From Rhynchonema sp. JSB1_4 (taxonomy: Eukaryota; Nematoda; Chromadorea; Monhysterida; Xyalidae), in assembly GCA_030248065.1 (NCBI GenBank), contig JASAMV010006783.1, positions 1 to 64,000 on the forward strand: a stretch of 64,000 nucleotides of DNA, given 5' to 3'. Positions 42,901 to 55,647 of this stretch are shown one piece after another (position 1 is the stretch's first letter; every line of letters begins with the position of its first letter). Below the pieces are notes generated by a model. The model saw nothing but the letters and a program-made list of their open reading frames with translations, had not been told where the DNA came from and did no database searches. The position numbers and the translations under genes are program-made.

Positions 42901-45900
42901 TTGCAACAGTCTGAGGCTTTCACCTCAGCCCGAACTCTGGACATCAAAGACATACAAAAACAGAGGGACGGGACTTGCAACAGTCTGAGGCTTTCACCTC
43001 AGCCCGAACTCTGGACATCAAAGACATGCAAAAACAGAGGGACGGGACTTGCAACAGTCTGAGGCTTTCACCTCAGCCCGAACTTTGGACATCAAAGACA
43101 TGCAAAAACAGAGGGACGGGACTTGCAACAGTCTGAGGCTTTCACCTCAGCCCGAACTCTGGACATCAAAGACATGCAAAAACAGAGGGACGGGACTTGC
43201 AACAGTCTGAGGCTTTCACCTCAGCCCGAACTCTGGACATCAAAGACATGCAAAAACAGAGGGACGGGACTTGCAACAGTCTGAGGCTTTCACCTCAGCC
43301 CGAACTCTGGACATCAAAGACATGCAAAAACAGAGGGACGGGACTTGCAACAGTCTGAGGCTTTCACCTCAGCCCGAACTCTGGACATCAAAGACATGCA
43401 AAAACAGAGGGACGGGACTTGCAACAGTCTGAGGCTTTCACCTCAGCCCGAACTCTGGACATCAAAGACATGCAAAAACAGAGGGACGGGACTTGCAACA
43501 GTCTGAGGCTTTCACCTCAGCCCGAACTCTGGACATCAAAGACATGCAAAAACAGAGGGACGGGACTTGCAACAGTCTGAGGCTTTCACCTCAGCCCGAA
43601 CTCTGGACATCAAAGACATGCAAAAACAGAGGGACGGGACTTGCAACAGTCTGAGGCTTTCACCTCAGCCCGAACTTTGGACATCAAAGACATGCAAAAA
43701 CAGAGGGACGGGACTTGCAACAGTCTGAGGCTTTCACCTCAGCCCGAACTCTGGACATCAAAGACATGCAAAAACAGAGGGACGGGACTTGCAACAGTCT
43801 GAGGCTTTCACCTCAGCCCGAACTTTGGACATCAAAGACATGAAGGCGTGTAAAGCACAGGAAACGGCAAAATATGCACACAGAAAACGATAGAACGATA
43901 CCAAAATGTAAGAAATTACAAAATGTGAGTCGCGGCGACTTTTGTTGATTATTATGAGGTTAAAGCCGACACAACCTCAAACGCGGACCACCTCATACGA
44001 ATGTATTCGGTTCACTCAAATCACATCAAACTGACCAGATACTATGCGATCGTGAGTCGTTGCTCATGTACAATCTCCACCATCTATCGAGTTGCGTCCA
44101 AATTAGCGACTGTCGGCGATCATGTTCATGTTTGATTTTATCTTTGGTCTTCAATCGGTCTTCACAGAGCTCGCGCGTTATTGTCTACAACCGGTACAAC
44201 GATCGTGCGACTTCTTTTATCTGGCACAATCATAGGAAATTAAGTTCACTGACCTATTCTACACTTATGGTCTATCGGGCGGGATCGCTTCGCCCGAATG
44301 CGTCAATCATCGGTCAGTGCGTGAACTGGCCACTTCATCGCATCTCTGATTGGCAGATTCTTTCGTTGTCAGGCATTCTCGCGCTGCGGTTTTCTGAATA
44401 AAGGTGGAGTGATTAATTTGCTTAGTGGCCATAGTACTCTGACGTTGTTGTCAGAAGTCTGCTAGATGGGTTCGGTCTCGGGGTTTGGTTTTCAGCGGAC
44501 GACGGTTTCTGTCACTCGCACCACAGCCACTGTGCTGCGAACAAGCTTTCTGAGACTCCGTTTTGCTACCGCGCCACCATACTCACATCAGGTGATCAAT
44601 ACAACGTATTCCGTTTTTAAAAAAACGCAACAATTGTCCTTCTTTTCATTGAGATATCACAGACACAAGTTCTCCGTCCTATACTGTCATTGTCTGTTTC
44701 CCTCGCATTATATTTTCAAAAAAGCTCAGCTTCAACCGACTCACCGTTGTATTCTGCTCCGTAATTGGTGTGATTTGGTGTTCGCAAATCGACTTCGTAT
44801 CGACTTTTGTTGTCGATCGTATGATGATGACTGCATCCTCAATCTTCAATCCATCGTCATGGTCGTTTCCGGTCGATTGGAGAAAGTTCGTTGAGCAATA
44901 AAATCAAGAATGACTGGATATTTATGAAATCTGACTCCTTTATACACGGCACTCACACTCACCCCATGGATAGATTGGATTGCCACGCAAAAGGAAATGA
45001 TTGCCCCGAATTGACACGCATTGATAGATACAGTATTTTTCTGAAACTGGGTAGATTAAACTGATTACGTGCTTCACATCCATGCGTATCGATTTTTTGT
45101 CGTTTCTAAGATTAAAATTGATTGCAATTTTATGGTGCTCCTCTGGCACTTACTAGAAAAGCTCGAACGCTTTTTAATCTGAGTTCAGATTAAAATCGCG
45201 CTTGAGCAATTGCAATTTTTAATCTGAAAGGAACTTAAACTCGATTGCTTTACCCAGTTTCAAAAAAAAATACTGTATCTTTGTCTGTATCATTCGGTGT
45301 CAACGGAAACCGCCTTGAAAATTGGGACCATTTTTCCTACTGAGGTGAGGTCAATCGCGATAAATGAGATCAGACAAAGTTGAACAATATAAAATTATTC
45401 GTCAGTGCAAGACCAGAATCCATACAAATTTGACACTGTCCAATGTGCCATTTTCTACATAACAAGGTTCTGCTCACAGGCCACCGGTTTCCTGCGTGCA
45501 TACCGTATCGAGTCCTGGCTGGCTTTGTTGGCATTCGTTTGTTTCATGAAATTCTACGCCGTCGCGTTCGTCAGGGTCACAAAAGCCGTGCTCAAGGACA
45601 CACCTGTTTTCAGGCACGTTTCCTTGAGTTGTCAGCGTTGCAGGTTTTTACGGGCCTGACTTCTTTATGGTGTAAAATTGGCAGCAACGCATTTTTCGGC
45701 CGTTCTTTTCAACGTGCTTTCACAGACTGGGGCCAGTGCACCAGGACGTCGTCAGTGTGGACTGTTCACCGACCTGCCTACGTGACCCCTGACCGCCTCG
45801 AGTAAGTCTCACGGGCGAAAACCAGGTGAACACGGGTCCAAATGGTCAACCAAATCCGAAAGTGCACAGTAGTACAATGAGATGCTTTGGTATTTTTTTA

Positions 45901-47856
45901 AACTTATAGCATTGCATTGCAAACACTCTGAAGTGCTGTCAAAATCATTTCCAGCACCATGCTGACGACGATGGTCTGGTTGTCGTTTTTCGGCGCCATC
46001 TTTGCTGGTTTGTATCGCAGTTCGCTGCTCGCTCAGATCATGCTAGAGGAGGTCACATACACGTTCACCGACACAAATGGATTCCTGGCAGCGCTGGATT
46101 CAGGGACACTTAGATTGCTCGTGCCAAGCTTTTTTATTTCGGTTTGTGTGGGTTCAGTTAAAAGCCTAAAGACATCCAACGCGCAGTGCACAACAATGTG
46201 TTTCTCGGTGCCTCGGGCATGTGTTCACACACGGGAGTGCACCAAATCGTCTCGCGTGTGCCCTTCCCAACGGTCCGAAAGGATTGTGCTCTCTTACAGT
46301 GCCAAAAACCAAAATTGTACAGACGCCAGTAAGCGTCAGTCATCTATAAGCATCGGCTCAATGGCACTACAGTCACAAACAACTAGCGGCTCGTGGTAAC
46401 CGATCCATTTTTGACAACCCCGCTGTTACGTCGCATCCATACGCCAATCATGCCCATTCTTCATATCACATGTCCTATCCCTAAATATATGTGTCATTCG
46501 CTTGCATTTCCACAGATGTCCTGGTGGCGTGAACTGATCAGCACACCGACCGTTTCGATGTTCAATCGTCAATTGAACGAAACGGTGACTGGATCGGATG
46601 TAATCGAGTATTACGATGGAACTGATTGGGATGCAGTGTTGGATAGGATAAAGGTACATCAGGCACCACATTGTGGATGGGGTTGTGGGAATATACCTAC
46701 TCTGGGCCCCGCGGCTGAGGGGTTAATGTGGAATATTTTCACTGGTTTTTTTTCTGAGTCGTAAATTCAACAAGCGCAAGAAGAGCCTTCAGACCGATGT
46801 TTCGCTATCGCTAATAAAAACAATTGTGCAGCCAGATTCTCGTCCGATTTCACTCAATCTCATTCTGATATCAACAAAAGTGCAGTAGACATCTGCAGAA
46901 AAAGGACAACAATTTTTCGCACATGTGAAGCTGATCTACTACACCCCCGCGCCAGCAAGGACTGGTGTGGTTTCTTCCCAGTTCATCCATTTGCCAGTAT
47001 CAGAATTGATAATTGATCCGGTCCTATGTCTTGCACGGTGATCTACCACCCTATTTTGCGATACGAAACAGGTCAGATGCGATCATCAAAGTTTGACTCC
47101 CGCCAAATGTTCGTTCTTCAGAGCGACCGTTTCGGCGTTATCCTCAGTTCTGAAATATGCCATTACGAGGCATCAGTCACGTGCGACCTGCGCTGCGTCG
47201 ATCTGCCCGAAATTCACAAGCAACCGTATGGATTCATGTTGGATCGAGTGAATGTCGAATTCAACGATCGATTGAATGCGATGATCAGCCGATATCGTTT
47301 GTTGATGGACGCCGTGCAGCAGCGATACATGAATAATTATAAGGTACATACGACCGTCAATCGGACGCCGGGTAATTTATATCAGGTGTGGTCGAAACAC
47401 AAAATACATACACCGGAACAGTGTTGGTTGGATTCGTCGACAATATTAGGATTAGCCCTTTCTCATAGTTGTCCGACCGCCTGCCGTGAGTTAACGTACC
47501 CAGAAAAAGACATCCAGCGTCAACCTGGTTTGTCAGAGAAAATCTCGCTCAACCCTTATCACTGTGGTCTAGATGACGTACAGGTGCCTAGATTTCCATC
47601 GTTTTCACCGAATTCAGTTGTGTTTGTTTCATTCGTGTGTTTCCAGTCCGTATCGTCATCCTGCGCAAACACGGTCGGAATCGGCAAGTTGCGATCCGAG
47701 AACGGCGGCACACATCTGCGAGCGCTCGGATTCACAAACATGATCGGCATATTCGTACTGCTGTTCGCTGGCTCATTGATCGCATTCACTGTGTGCTGTT
47801 GTGAACACGTGCTGACCACCGCCGGCAAAATGGCTTCTGTCACACCATTGGATTAG
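39969..47856 (+). CDS. Ionotropic glutamate-receptor-like channel subunit, first paralogue
   Basis: Supported exons: 40389-40569, 40651-40855, 45480-45643, 45955-46141, 46516-46653, 47122-47343, 47647-47856, with consistent phases. A first exon at 39969-40087 or 39991-40098 is possible. Order of parts: the end of lobe S1 with LTFGVLVKAEPR; first membrane helix FLRAYRIESWLALLAFVCF; a helix MLTTMVWLSFFGAIFAGLYR with SSLLAQIMLEE, corresponding to M3 (family Y-x-x-x-L); lobe S2 (FLAALDSGTLRLLVPS, MSWWRELISTPTVSMFN); and last helix MIGIFVLLFAGSLIAFTVCC. The layout fits the divergent nematode or insect IR class, without the amino-terminal domain and without the canonical SYTANLAAF. It is a plasma-membrane subunit of unknown ligand. 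One short exon between 47343 and 47647 is unresolved. The intron 40856-45479 carries the satellite. Confidence 0.7.
41041..43842 (+). repeat. Satellite of about 38 tandem copies of a 74-bp unit
   Basis: The unit starts GGGACGGGACTTGCAACAGT and repeats every 74 bp with almost no divergence. Each unit contains CTGAGG-CTTTCA-CCTCAG, a perfect 6-bp stem. A C-to-T variant in CCCGAACTCTGG occurs at 42419, 42641, 42863 and 43085, each 222 bp (three units) apart. It occurs again at 43677 and 43825, 592 and 148 bp further on. The array lies in an intron of the channel gene. 74 is not a multiple of three, and no coding role is seen. Confidence 0.95.
43843..45479. other. Right part of the satellite-bearing intron, no exon seen
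   Basis: Some reading frames are open (for example around 44060-44400 and 44466-44894), but they show no channel-like sequence and no matching splice phases. The preceding exon ends in phase 0 at 40855 and the exon at 45480 starts in phase 0, so nothing is needed here. Confidence 0.5.
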
Positions 47857-48945
47857 GCTTAGGCTTACGATGATACTATTCCGCCAGTGGAAACAGGACT
47901 AAACGGCGCAATCCATTGCAGTTGAACGTTTGGAAGATCAATACATTAGTTCGTCTCTCACCACTGGGTTGAACTGCGTGAAGTATTGTATACTGTGGTG
48001 ACTGACATTACAACTTCTCTCTGTCGCTGTCATCAAAACTGCATTTCTTCGTGCTCTGAAAAGTTCGTCTGGACATCAATTCAACAGGCGTACATTTTAT
48101 TCTTTTCCACATTTTTCAAATGTACAGTCATATATGGCAATGTAACGTCAATACGTGTTAACTATCAATATGAAATCGTTCCATAAAGTTACTTGTACAT
48201 ATCTTACTATCACTGTGCGGTGACACAAGTCGTTCCATACAAGCAGGGCTATGGGGGGCTTATATTACAGTCGTCAACTCAGATCGTCTACTTTCGCCGT
48301 CGTGCGGGCCAAATAAGTTGCAAGGTGATGATTTTTGCCTCCGATCTAGACAGTAAAGCAACCCACCAAACGAGCAGCTAAGAATGCACTTGTACCCGAA
48401 GTCGAGACAAGGCATGGGTCACATCATGAGTGTGCATCTACAGAATTAACCCCATAAGAAATAACCAAAGTAATAATTGTGATAAAGCTTTCACATTCTA
48501 CACATCCAACACATCAATTCGTTCATAGTACGACCAGCCCATTGAGTTCACAACCAGCGTGCCACTATCCGCAACTGTGCTCGCCTGAATGTGACGCAAC
48601 GCTTGGTGATGTTTCAAAACATATCTGCCGGTCTAATTAGGAGCAATAGTCTCACTTTTGCCGGCAATAGTTGACAGGTGGAATTCTCAGCTCGTAAGTT
48701 GAAACCCAGACAACCGCGTTGTACCAAACACTCGAATGCACATCTGAAAAAGACTTAGCATGAAAAATTCTGCAGCGCCACGCGACTTACCGTAAGCTAA
48801 CCGTCGATCGTCACTTTCGCTCATAGTGTTCAACAGTGGAAAGCCTGGCTCGTACCGGGCGTTATTTCGGAGCGTGTAGCGTTGACCAGGCACTTCTGGA
48901 ATATGCATATTCCTTTAATTTTCTTCTTTGAAGATCTTACAACGT
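47857..48945. other. Intergenic region between the channel gene and the lectin gene (tail to tail)
   Basis: No exon is supported. The channel gene's stop codon lies inside two TTAGGC units, the nematode telomere motif, but only two copies are present. The genes converge here, so both 3' untranslated regions should lie in this stretch. Confidence 0.4.
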
Positions 48946-51900
48946 TTACCACCGACTTTTCTGCATCAAACATTTCTTGGTTGTGCCAACGTTGCAGTCG
49001 GTGGTCCGATCGACCTTCCATTCATTCGATTCATATTTGACCACTGAGCACGTCTGGTTGGGGGTGACAGTCATGCCTAAAGGCAGAGTTAACCAATCAG
49101 TGCCATCAAATGCAAGGAATGTGTGGATCAGAAACGTTCGGTATTACTTCGTCGTGGTTCTCTCACGGCAAAATACTCAAAATACTGAAGTCAAAGACTG
49201 GTCATAAGAATTTGTTTTGTTGTTGCGCAGAGTTGAGCGCACACATAGCACAAAGTCTTACGACCAACTTTGACGTCGACACAGTTTGATAACGGCGTTT
49301 AATTGCAATGTATAGGCACGAGCTGCGAAATGCACCGTATAACTGACCAGGCAAATTTGGACGATCGGTCTGTTCATATCCATGTTCGTGTGCGTTCGTG
49401 TCCTCATCCAACCAATAGGAGCCGTTGATTGTGCCCTGGTTACGCATTCCGATCCAGTACATCTGTAATAAAAGACATTTTATTTATTCGCCGCGTCTAG
49501 CACGACGGGTATTGGTCGCACAATGACCATATAAGAATTCATCAAATCAATCCTGATTTTCACGTTCAGTCACTCTTAACTACTGTGCTATTTGTGATTC
49601 TCACAAAACATTTTCAGCTAAAAATAATCTAGCAGATCAACCACGTTGCCGCAGGTCTGAAACATTCTCTTTACTGCATATTTTGTGTGCGATCACGCCA
49701 CGCAACGTCATTGCCCCGTCACTGTCTCGCTTTACAATTCAGGAAATAATTTGACCAATTCTTATAAAGTTATTGTGCGACCAATATATGGGTAGAATTC
49801 ACAAAAGCTGAAGGCTCGTCGTACAGATCTGGAAAACTTCGTTGGGTACTGGACACGAATATCCGGAATCCGCGAATACGACGGAATATCGGGAAGTTTC
49901 CGCCAAACGGATATTGCGTCGGGCATTGTGACTGAATATCCGGAGAAAAACTACGCAATACCTACATATGTATATCCGGTGTCTTGAGTAGTGCAGTGAG
50001 TGAGTCTGCATGTTTGGTTGGTACTTGCCACTTGAGCTTCACTTAAGCCTCACTGTGTAAGCCTAAGCTTATGCAAATCTGGACTAAAAATTAGGTGCAT
50101 CCAAGTTCCTGTGTTACACAGTGCAACTTTTGTTTGGTGTGGAGGATCACCGTGTGTAATACTCTGTGACGAACAGGCGGAAACAGACGGTTCCGGACAC
50201 TGCGTTGTTTTTTCGATGTTCCGTTGGTTTTTGGGATATTGCGTCGTGTTCCGGGTTCCGGATATTCCATCGTCTTGGAAAGTTCAGGTCATAGGATCCT
50301 TCGTTGTCTCAAATTTCGTCGTGCCGCCGCAAGAACTTTTCCGATTCTCACGACCAACTTTTTTAACGAATTATATTACGATCAACTTCGACTGACAAAA
50401 CTTTAACAAGCTGTAACGAGCAATACGTACCTGTACGACGAACGTTTACAGATTCCAGCCAATGGAAGAGAATTGCTATGCATTCTTATATACATACATT
50501 CCACAGAACAAGTGACAATGTTACCTCCGCCTGTGCCAAATGCCCACCACCAGCAATGTCATCCAAAATTTCCTTGGTGTACACATGTGCTTGTTGCACC
50601 GCATCCAATTGATCAACTTCAGCCGCACACTGGGCGTCCGTTGGTGTGGTCAAGGCCTGAGATGTCAATTTTGGTTAAATTTTGTTTTTTTGAGCACCGC
50701 AAAGAGGCACACAGCCGGAGAATGCCTGTCGCAACTCCCTCAGGATTCCAAAGCAATAAATCCCGGAAAACGCACAGATTTGTAGAAGCAACTGCTGCCG
50801 AGCATTTTGCCCATCAACGTCGTTGTGCATTCTGTGTTCAGCTCGCGAACCATACCTGTGCAGGAATAAAGTGTGCGATGGACCGTTCGGTATTTTGTAC
50901 ACGACGGACGCGTCTTCTACGTAATAAAATAAATAATTTTAATGGCATAAGGTGGTGCGAATAAATGATGACCGTGTGCCAACAAACCCAAAACGAAGCC
51001 GGCGTTTTGTACTGATTGGATTGGAGTCGTGGTTGTGGTAGTCGATGTTGATGTTGTTGTGGACGGGGTTGTGGTAGTCGATGTTGTTGTGGACGGGGTT
51101 GTGGTAGTCGATGTTGATGTTGTTGTGGACGGGGTTGCAGTAGTCGATGTTGTTGTGGACAGGCTTGTGGTAGTCGATGTTGTTGTGGACGGGGTTGCGG
51201 TTGTCGATGTTGATGTTGTTGTGGACGGGGTTGTGGTAGTCGATGTTGTTGTGGACGTAGTCGTTGTCGTGGACATTTCTAGTATATGTTTGCAATTGGT
51301 GTACCACATGATTGCACTGCAATCAGTCGAAAAACAGGTGTCAGGAACAAGGATTGTTAATAGCTGGTACGACCCACACTCTAGGTACATAGGTATCGGT
51401 TGGTATTGATATGACAAGGTGGAACAAAACTAACACTCGCCCACTCACGGAATTGACAAATAAATTTGGATCCATAATCAGTGTCATCGTCAAATTTGAG
51501 GCTAGTCGAGTAGTAGATGTATCCCTGCTGCTGTGTGTCGCTTTGTGTGTAATAGCTGTCGAACTCGGTGGTGAAAAACACGGGGGCAATTGATTGATTT
51601 GAGGCGCCGCCGTTGTAATACCAGTACCAGCCAGCGAAATCTGGACTGCTCACAGTTTGCTCCATGTTGATTTGAATCCATGACAATGGGTTGGCCTGCA
51701 AAAATGCAAAACAACAGGTGCAAATGCTCCTAGCAGACCGATGTGCCCTATGTAATATGGACACCTAATTGTATAATGCAACACCTCTCCGTCCCTGTGC
51801 TATACATACATTACATGTACCAACACGATGGGAAACTTGCGATGGTAGTAACCTGTGCGAGTTCCTTCAGTGCCTGCCATTTATTTGTTGTTTCGCCACT

Positions 51901-52113
51901 TGCCAGTTCACCTCCAGTCACGTGGGCGGCGCACTGATCCTTGGCGTTTTGCCGTGTGGCTGCGTTCGGCTTACCGGATATGAAAAAGATACAGTAACCC
52001 GAAGCCATTCGGAAATCTGTGCCATAAGTGATGCTGTCACAAGGAGGATTTGCGTCACTTTTCAAGATGCTGATTGTTGTAACGATCAACACTACAATTG
52101 ATTTGAGACTCAT
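48946..52113 (-). CDS. Secreted C-type lectin with two lectin-domain regions and a Thr-rich linker
   Basis: Exons on the minus strand: 52113-51852 or 51853, 51695-51449, 51380-51013, 50656-50525, 49462-49262, 49184-49148, 49076-48946. They sum to about 458 residues with matching phases. A signal peptide (MSLKSIVVLIVTTISILKSD) opens the protein. The first lectin domain runs from CDSITYGTDFRMASGYCIFF to YGSKFICQF. A cysteine-rich spacer and about 80 residues of Thr/Ser repeats follow, encoded by a minisatellite. The second region (QCAAEVDQLDAV, MYWIGMRNQGTINGSYWLDE, TCSVVKYESNEWKVDRTTDC) lacks the N-terminal cysteine strand. An extra exon near 50856-50908 may supply it. Canonical calcium/sugar motifs (EPN, QPD, WND) are not evident, so sugar binding is doubtful. 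In nematodes, many such proteins are secreted and respond to infection. Confidence 0.7.
49510..49786 (-). mobile_element. MITE, family TATTGGTCGC, copy 4
   Basis: A 277-bp reverse-oriented copy with ends TATTGGTCGC and GCGACCAATA. It lies in an intron of the lectin gene, between exons 50656-50525 and 49462-49262. Its sequence is close to the copy at 10578. Confidence 0.75.
51026..51278 (-). repeat. Coding minisatellite for the lectin's Thr/Ser linker
   Basis: Tandem units of 27 and 33 bp (core GTTGTGGTAGTCGATGTTG on the + strand) encode runs of threonine and serine with a proline per unit. Both unit lengths are multiples of three, so copy-number change would keep the frame. The sequence predicts a mucin-like, O-glycosylated spacer. 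Confidence 0.8.
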
Positions 52114-53635
52114 GGTGCTCGCTGTTTTCAGTCTAGGCCATGCGCTAGCAAGACCGGAATCCCAAAATGCAGGGCTTGTTTTCGACAACGCCCGTTTGTA
52201 GGTCGCGATGAGAACGAAAGTCTGGTCAAACAAAACAAACCGACAAATCGGCTGATGCAGTGCCTAATGTCCCAGCTCACATTGTGAGCAGGCCTACCTG
52301 TCATTTGACAAACCAGGCTTCAGGTTCGTTTCCACGTATATAAAGGTACCGGAACTGCTGTTCAGAAGGACAAAAACAAACGCGATGGTGGTCAGTGATG
52401 TATACAAAAATTCATCCGGCAACCATGGTGACCGGAGAGTGCATTAGGCGCATTGCTTTTTAAAACTGTGGACAACAAAGCTCGCAATTTTAATTTCCAC
52501 ATGCGACCAAAGCAGCACATTAATTCGGGACCGGTCACTCAAATGTAATGAAAATTGATCAAAACTGACAACGCGCGCAGGCTGAAGTCTTGGATAACCA
52601 AAACAAGCTGTTGGTGTGCGAGGTTATGGACCATGTTTCCATAATACCAAACATACCCATACCACACCACCAAGCAAAGGAATATAAAAACCCAAACGCA
52701 GCCACAAACACCAAGACAACACACCCCCCCCCCCCCCCCCCATCGGAGCTAGCATGGTAATGCTAAGCGACATATGGTTCATTCCCTATAGTGCGCTTTC
52801 TGAAAATTTTGATCGTGCGCTATTTCAACAATACTCAACCGAATGAGCTCAAACTTGCACACAATGTATATACCGTGCCCCAAAATGGCCACACAAAATT
52901 TCATCCCGCTGCGTGCCCACACGCGCAATCGCGGGCAAGATACAGTTGTCATTTTTGTAAAAACGTTCTTTCCCTTTTTTTTCCACAAAAGAGTAGTCAG
53001 GGCCCAGACGTTACTGAACACCAGAAATGTTAATATCGCATATAGGGTTTTCGCACACGAGAAACACGATGGTGCTATCGCCGACTTCGTAACTCCACGA
53101 CTGAGACCGGTTCCAGACCATGACCACGACTTTTTGTATGTAAAGTGTGCTTCCCGAAGTAAAATTTCGCCGAAAAGTTGGGTTACCAGAACTATTAAAG
53201 TTGTTTATGTGGTTTTCGTACTCGAGAAACACGGTGGTGCTATCGCCGAGTTCGTAACTTTTAGTATGAACGGTTCCAGACCATGACTTTTTGTACAGAA
53301 TGTGTGGTTCTAAAGCCAAAATCAGCGGTTATATGTGTTTTTAATTTTTGTTACGTCAAAAATATATTAATTCCAATTGGTTAAATGTTTTTCAGCTCAA
53401 AAAGAGCCATAATGGACGCTCAGACACACACAATAATGCATTAGTGCACGCTACGTAGTTGCCTGATTCATAAAGCGCACAATGTATTAAACACAACACA
53501 CAGCCAGCCAGCCAGCACACACACACACACAGGCAGGCAGGCAGCCAGCACACACACACAGGCAGCAAGCACAACAGGCAATGCAGCAATGCACGCGTAG
53601 TTACATTATGTAGTAAAGCTTGTGAAGGAGATTGG

Positions 53636-53702
53636 CGAAGCGATGTCCGAGCGGTATAACGCGCAGCACTGAAGATGAAAGGCCGCGGGTTCAAACATTC
53701 AC
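53636..53702 (+). tRNA. tRNA-like sequence (class II type A and B boxes), probably a pseudogene
   Basis: It contains TGTCCGAGCGGT, close to the Ser/Leu tRNA A box, and GGGTTCAAAC, a B box, about 40 bases apart. The acceptor stem and anticodon arm do not pair convincingly. It may be a decayed tRNA or the head of a SINE. Confidence 0.3.
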
Positions 53703-54569
53703 GCGCGCAGCCAACTTTGTTGTATTTTTATTAACTTTTAATGAATTCTGCGTAACATTTTTTCAGTTTTTTCGTGTTTTTATTTGAGATTAATTATTAA
53801 GCACAGGTGCGGTTCGCAGTTTATGCGCTGTGATGTCATTCATGATAAAATACCGACAAGATATCAACTTCTTAATTAAAATAGCTGTTGCTCTCTAACA
53901 TTCGAAGCTTTTTCCGCATTTATAATTTGACTTTCGTGGGAAAGTTAAATAGTAGTTTTTACGTAACATTGAATCCAAGATCAGATGCGGCGGCCAACAC
54001 CAAAGCAATCTGGAGACTGATGTTTGACACTTATTTCATTGCTGAAGCTGAAGGGACAGGTTGCATGGAAGTTCATTGCACAGCTTTGCTTGGTACTAAA
54101 CCAACAAGTGCCATTCTCTGAGACGATGCGCAATCAGTGCGCTATAATTGATGGTACCTAGGGTGTCAAATACATACCTGGCGGTAAATTAAAAAACTAA
54201 ATAACTTGACAAGTTACCATGTTCCTCAAAAACATAGACATGCTCGTGGGGCACTGCGTTAGTTTTGTTTCAGTGGTGGGTGAAGACGCAGACACAAGCG
54301 TGTCTCCATTGTTAGAACCCCATAGTGAAATCGAAACACAAAATTGGCCTTATGTCACGATAACCACCGATTCATATATCCTGCCAAAAAGTACAGCATC
54401 CTTAAACTAACCCCCACACCTCATTGCGCTCATGTGCGTTGATTACTTGAGAAAAGTCTGACGGTCGACATTTTCTTAGTTAGAACCATTGCTTGCCGGA
54501 ACTGAAAACTTTCTGTGCCTGATTTATCCGGGTTCTCTGTTTGACGCTTGCGCGATATAAAAGAACGAC

Positions 54570-55133
54570 ACAAGAAAGAAAAATGCCCCAAGGGGCATAA
54601 AAGAAATATGGTTCCCTGGCTGACTGGCATAAAAGAACGATACTAGCTTGCACCACTTTGCTGATGTTTCATTAGGCACTGGAATAAACGTAAGTGTGTT
54701 CTGAGCTGTTTGATACCGAACAGTAGACATTGAACCATATTCCCGGCGCGTGCTGTCTTGCCACCAGAGACACAGGGCACGGAGATATTGAAAGATTGCA
54801 ATATTCTCTTTACTCCTCTCTTTGTTAAACCATCGTGCGCAACCGAAGACTGCACAGTTACCGTCGTGAGGTTGAAAAGAAGAAACAGTTGCCTGAATAT
54901 GTAGGTTTTCACGAAAGTTTCGCTATCGGCTGGGTGTTGGTTCCAAACAGTTCGCGCCGGGAATATGGTTCAATGTCTACTGTTCGGTATCAAACAGCTC
55001 AGAACACACTTACGTTTATTCCAGTGCCTAATGAAACATCAGCAAAGTGGTGCAAGCTAGTATCGTTCTTTTATGCCAGTCAGCCAGGGAACCATATTTC
55101 TTTTATGCCCCTTGGGGCATTTTTCTTTCTTGT
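54570..55133. mobile_element. Element with perfect 181-bp inverted arms
   Basis: Arms 54570-54750 and 54953-55133 appear exactly complementary, with about 200 bp between them. The outer ends read ACAAGAAAGAAAAATGCCCC. A fragment of one arm recurs at about 59574-59632. No target duplication is clear. Confidence 0.75.
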
Positions 55134-55277
55134 GTACATTATGTATACGTAATGTAGGGCAGAAATCATTAATGTGAATTGGAGGGAAAAACAACAAACC
55201 TTCCTTTTTTTTTCCCCTACTCTTGCTTCACTACTACCCCCCACATCCATCCCCCTAACCCCACACCCCCCCCCCCG

Positions 55278-55316
<39 letters not shown>

Positions 55317-55647
55317 CGGAGCCCCACCAGAAGGAGACGTTTTGTGGATGGAAAAGGTCGGAGTTGTGCAACTTTGGCTACTACAATGAAGCCTGATGAT
55401 TGCACTGGATCTGGCTTGGTCACTACATAGGTACCTTGCGTGACGCATTTTTGCATTAAGAATGGTTCGGGTTCGCTGGTGTCCCTAAGTTCGATCAAGG
55501 TAAAAGCTGGTCGCATAAACAACTTTCACCCTGGCCTGACCACTGGTCAAGATTAGTATCAGCAAAGTAAATCTCGAGCAAAGTAAATTACAATAAGTGC
55601 CATGCCAAAATAACTGATCGGATAAGCGGGACAGATCGTCAAGTTTC

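Noticed and set aside
41041..43842. Satellite as a CRISPR array
   Set aside because: Units are directly tandem with no variable spacers, and the sequence is a eukaryotic intron.
44060..44894. Possible extra exons of the first channel gene
   Set aside because: The frames lack channel-like sequence, and the flanking exons join directly in phase 0.
47850..47868. Telomeric TTAGGC repeats
   Set aside because: Only two units at a stop codon, too few to indicate an interstitial telomere.
51029..51409. Val/Asp-rich open frame on the + strand
   Set aside because: It is the antisense of the Thr/Ser minisatellite in the lectin gene, which has signal peptide, lectin motifs and splice phases in its favour.
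53888..54121. Upstream S1 exon of the second channel gene
   Set aside because: KAIWRLMFDTYF is faintly similar to the first paralogue, but its donor leaves phase 1, whereas the next exon needs phase 2.
55174..55522. Proline- or glycine-rich frames
   Set aside because: They are created by the long C run; no start context, domain or splice support.
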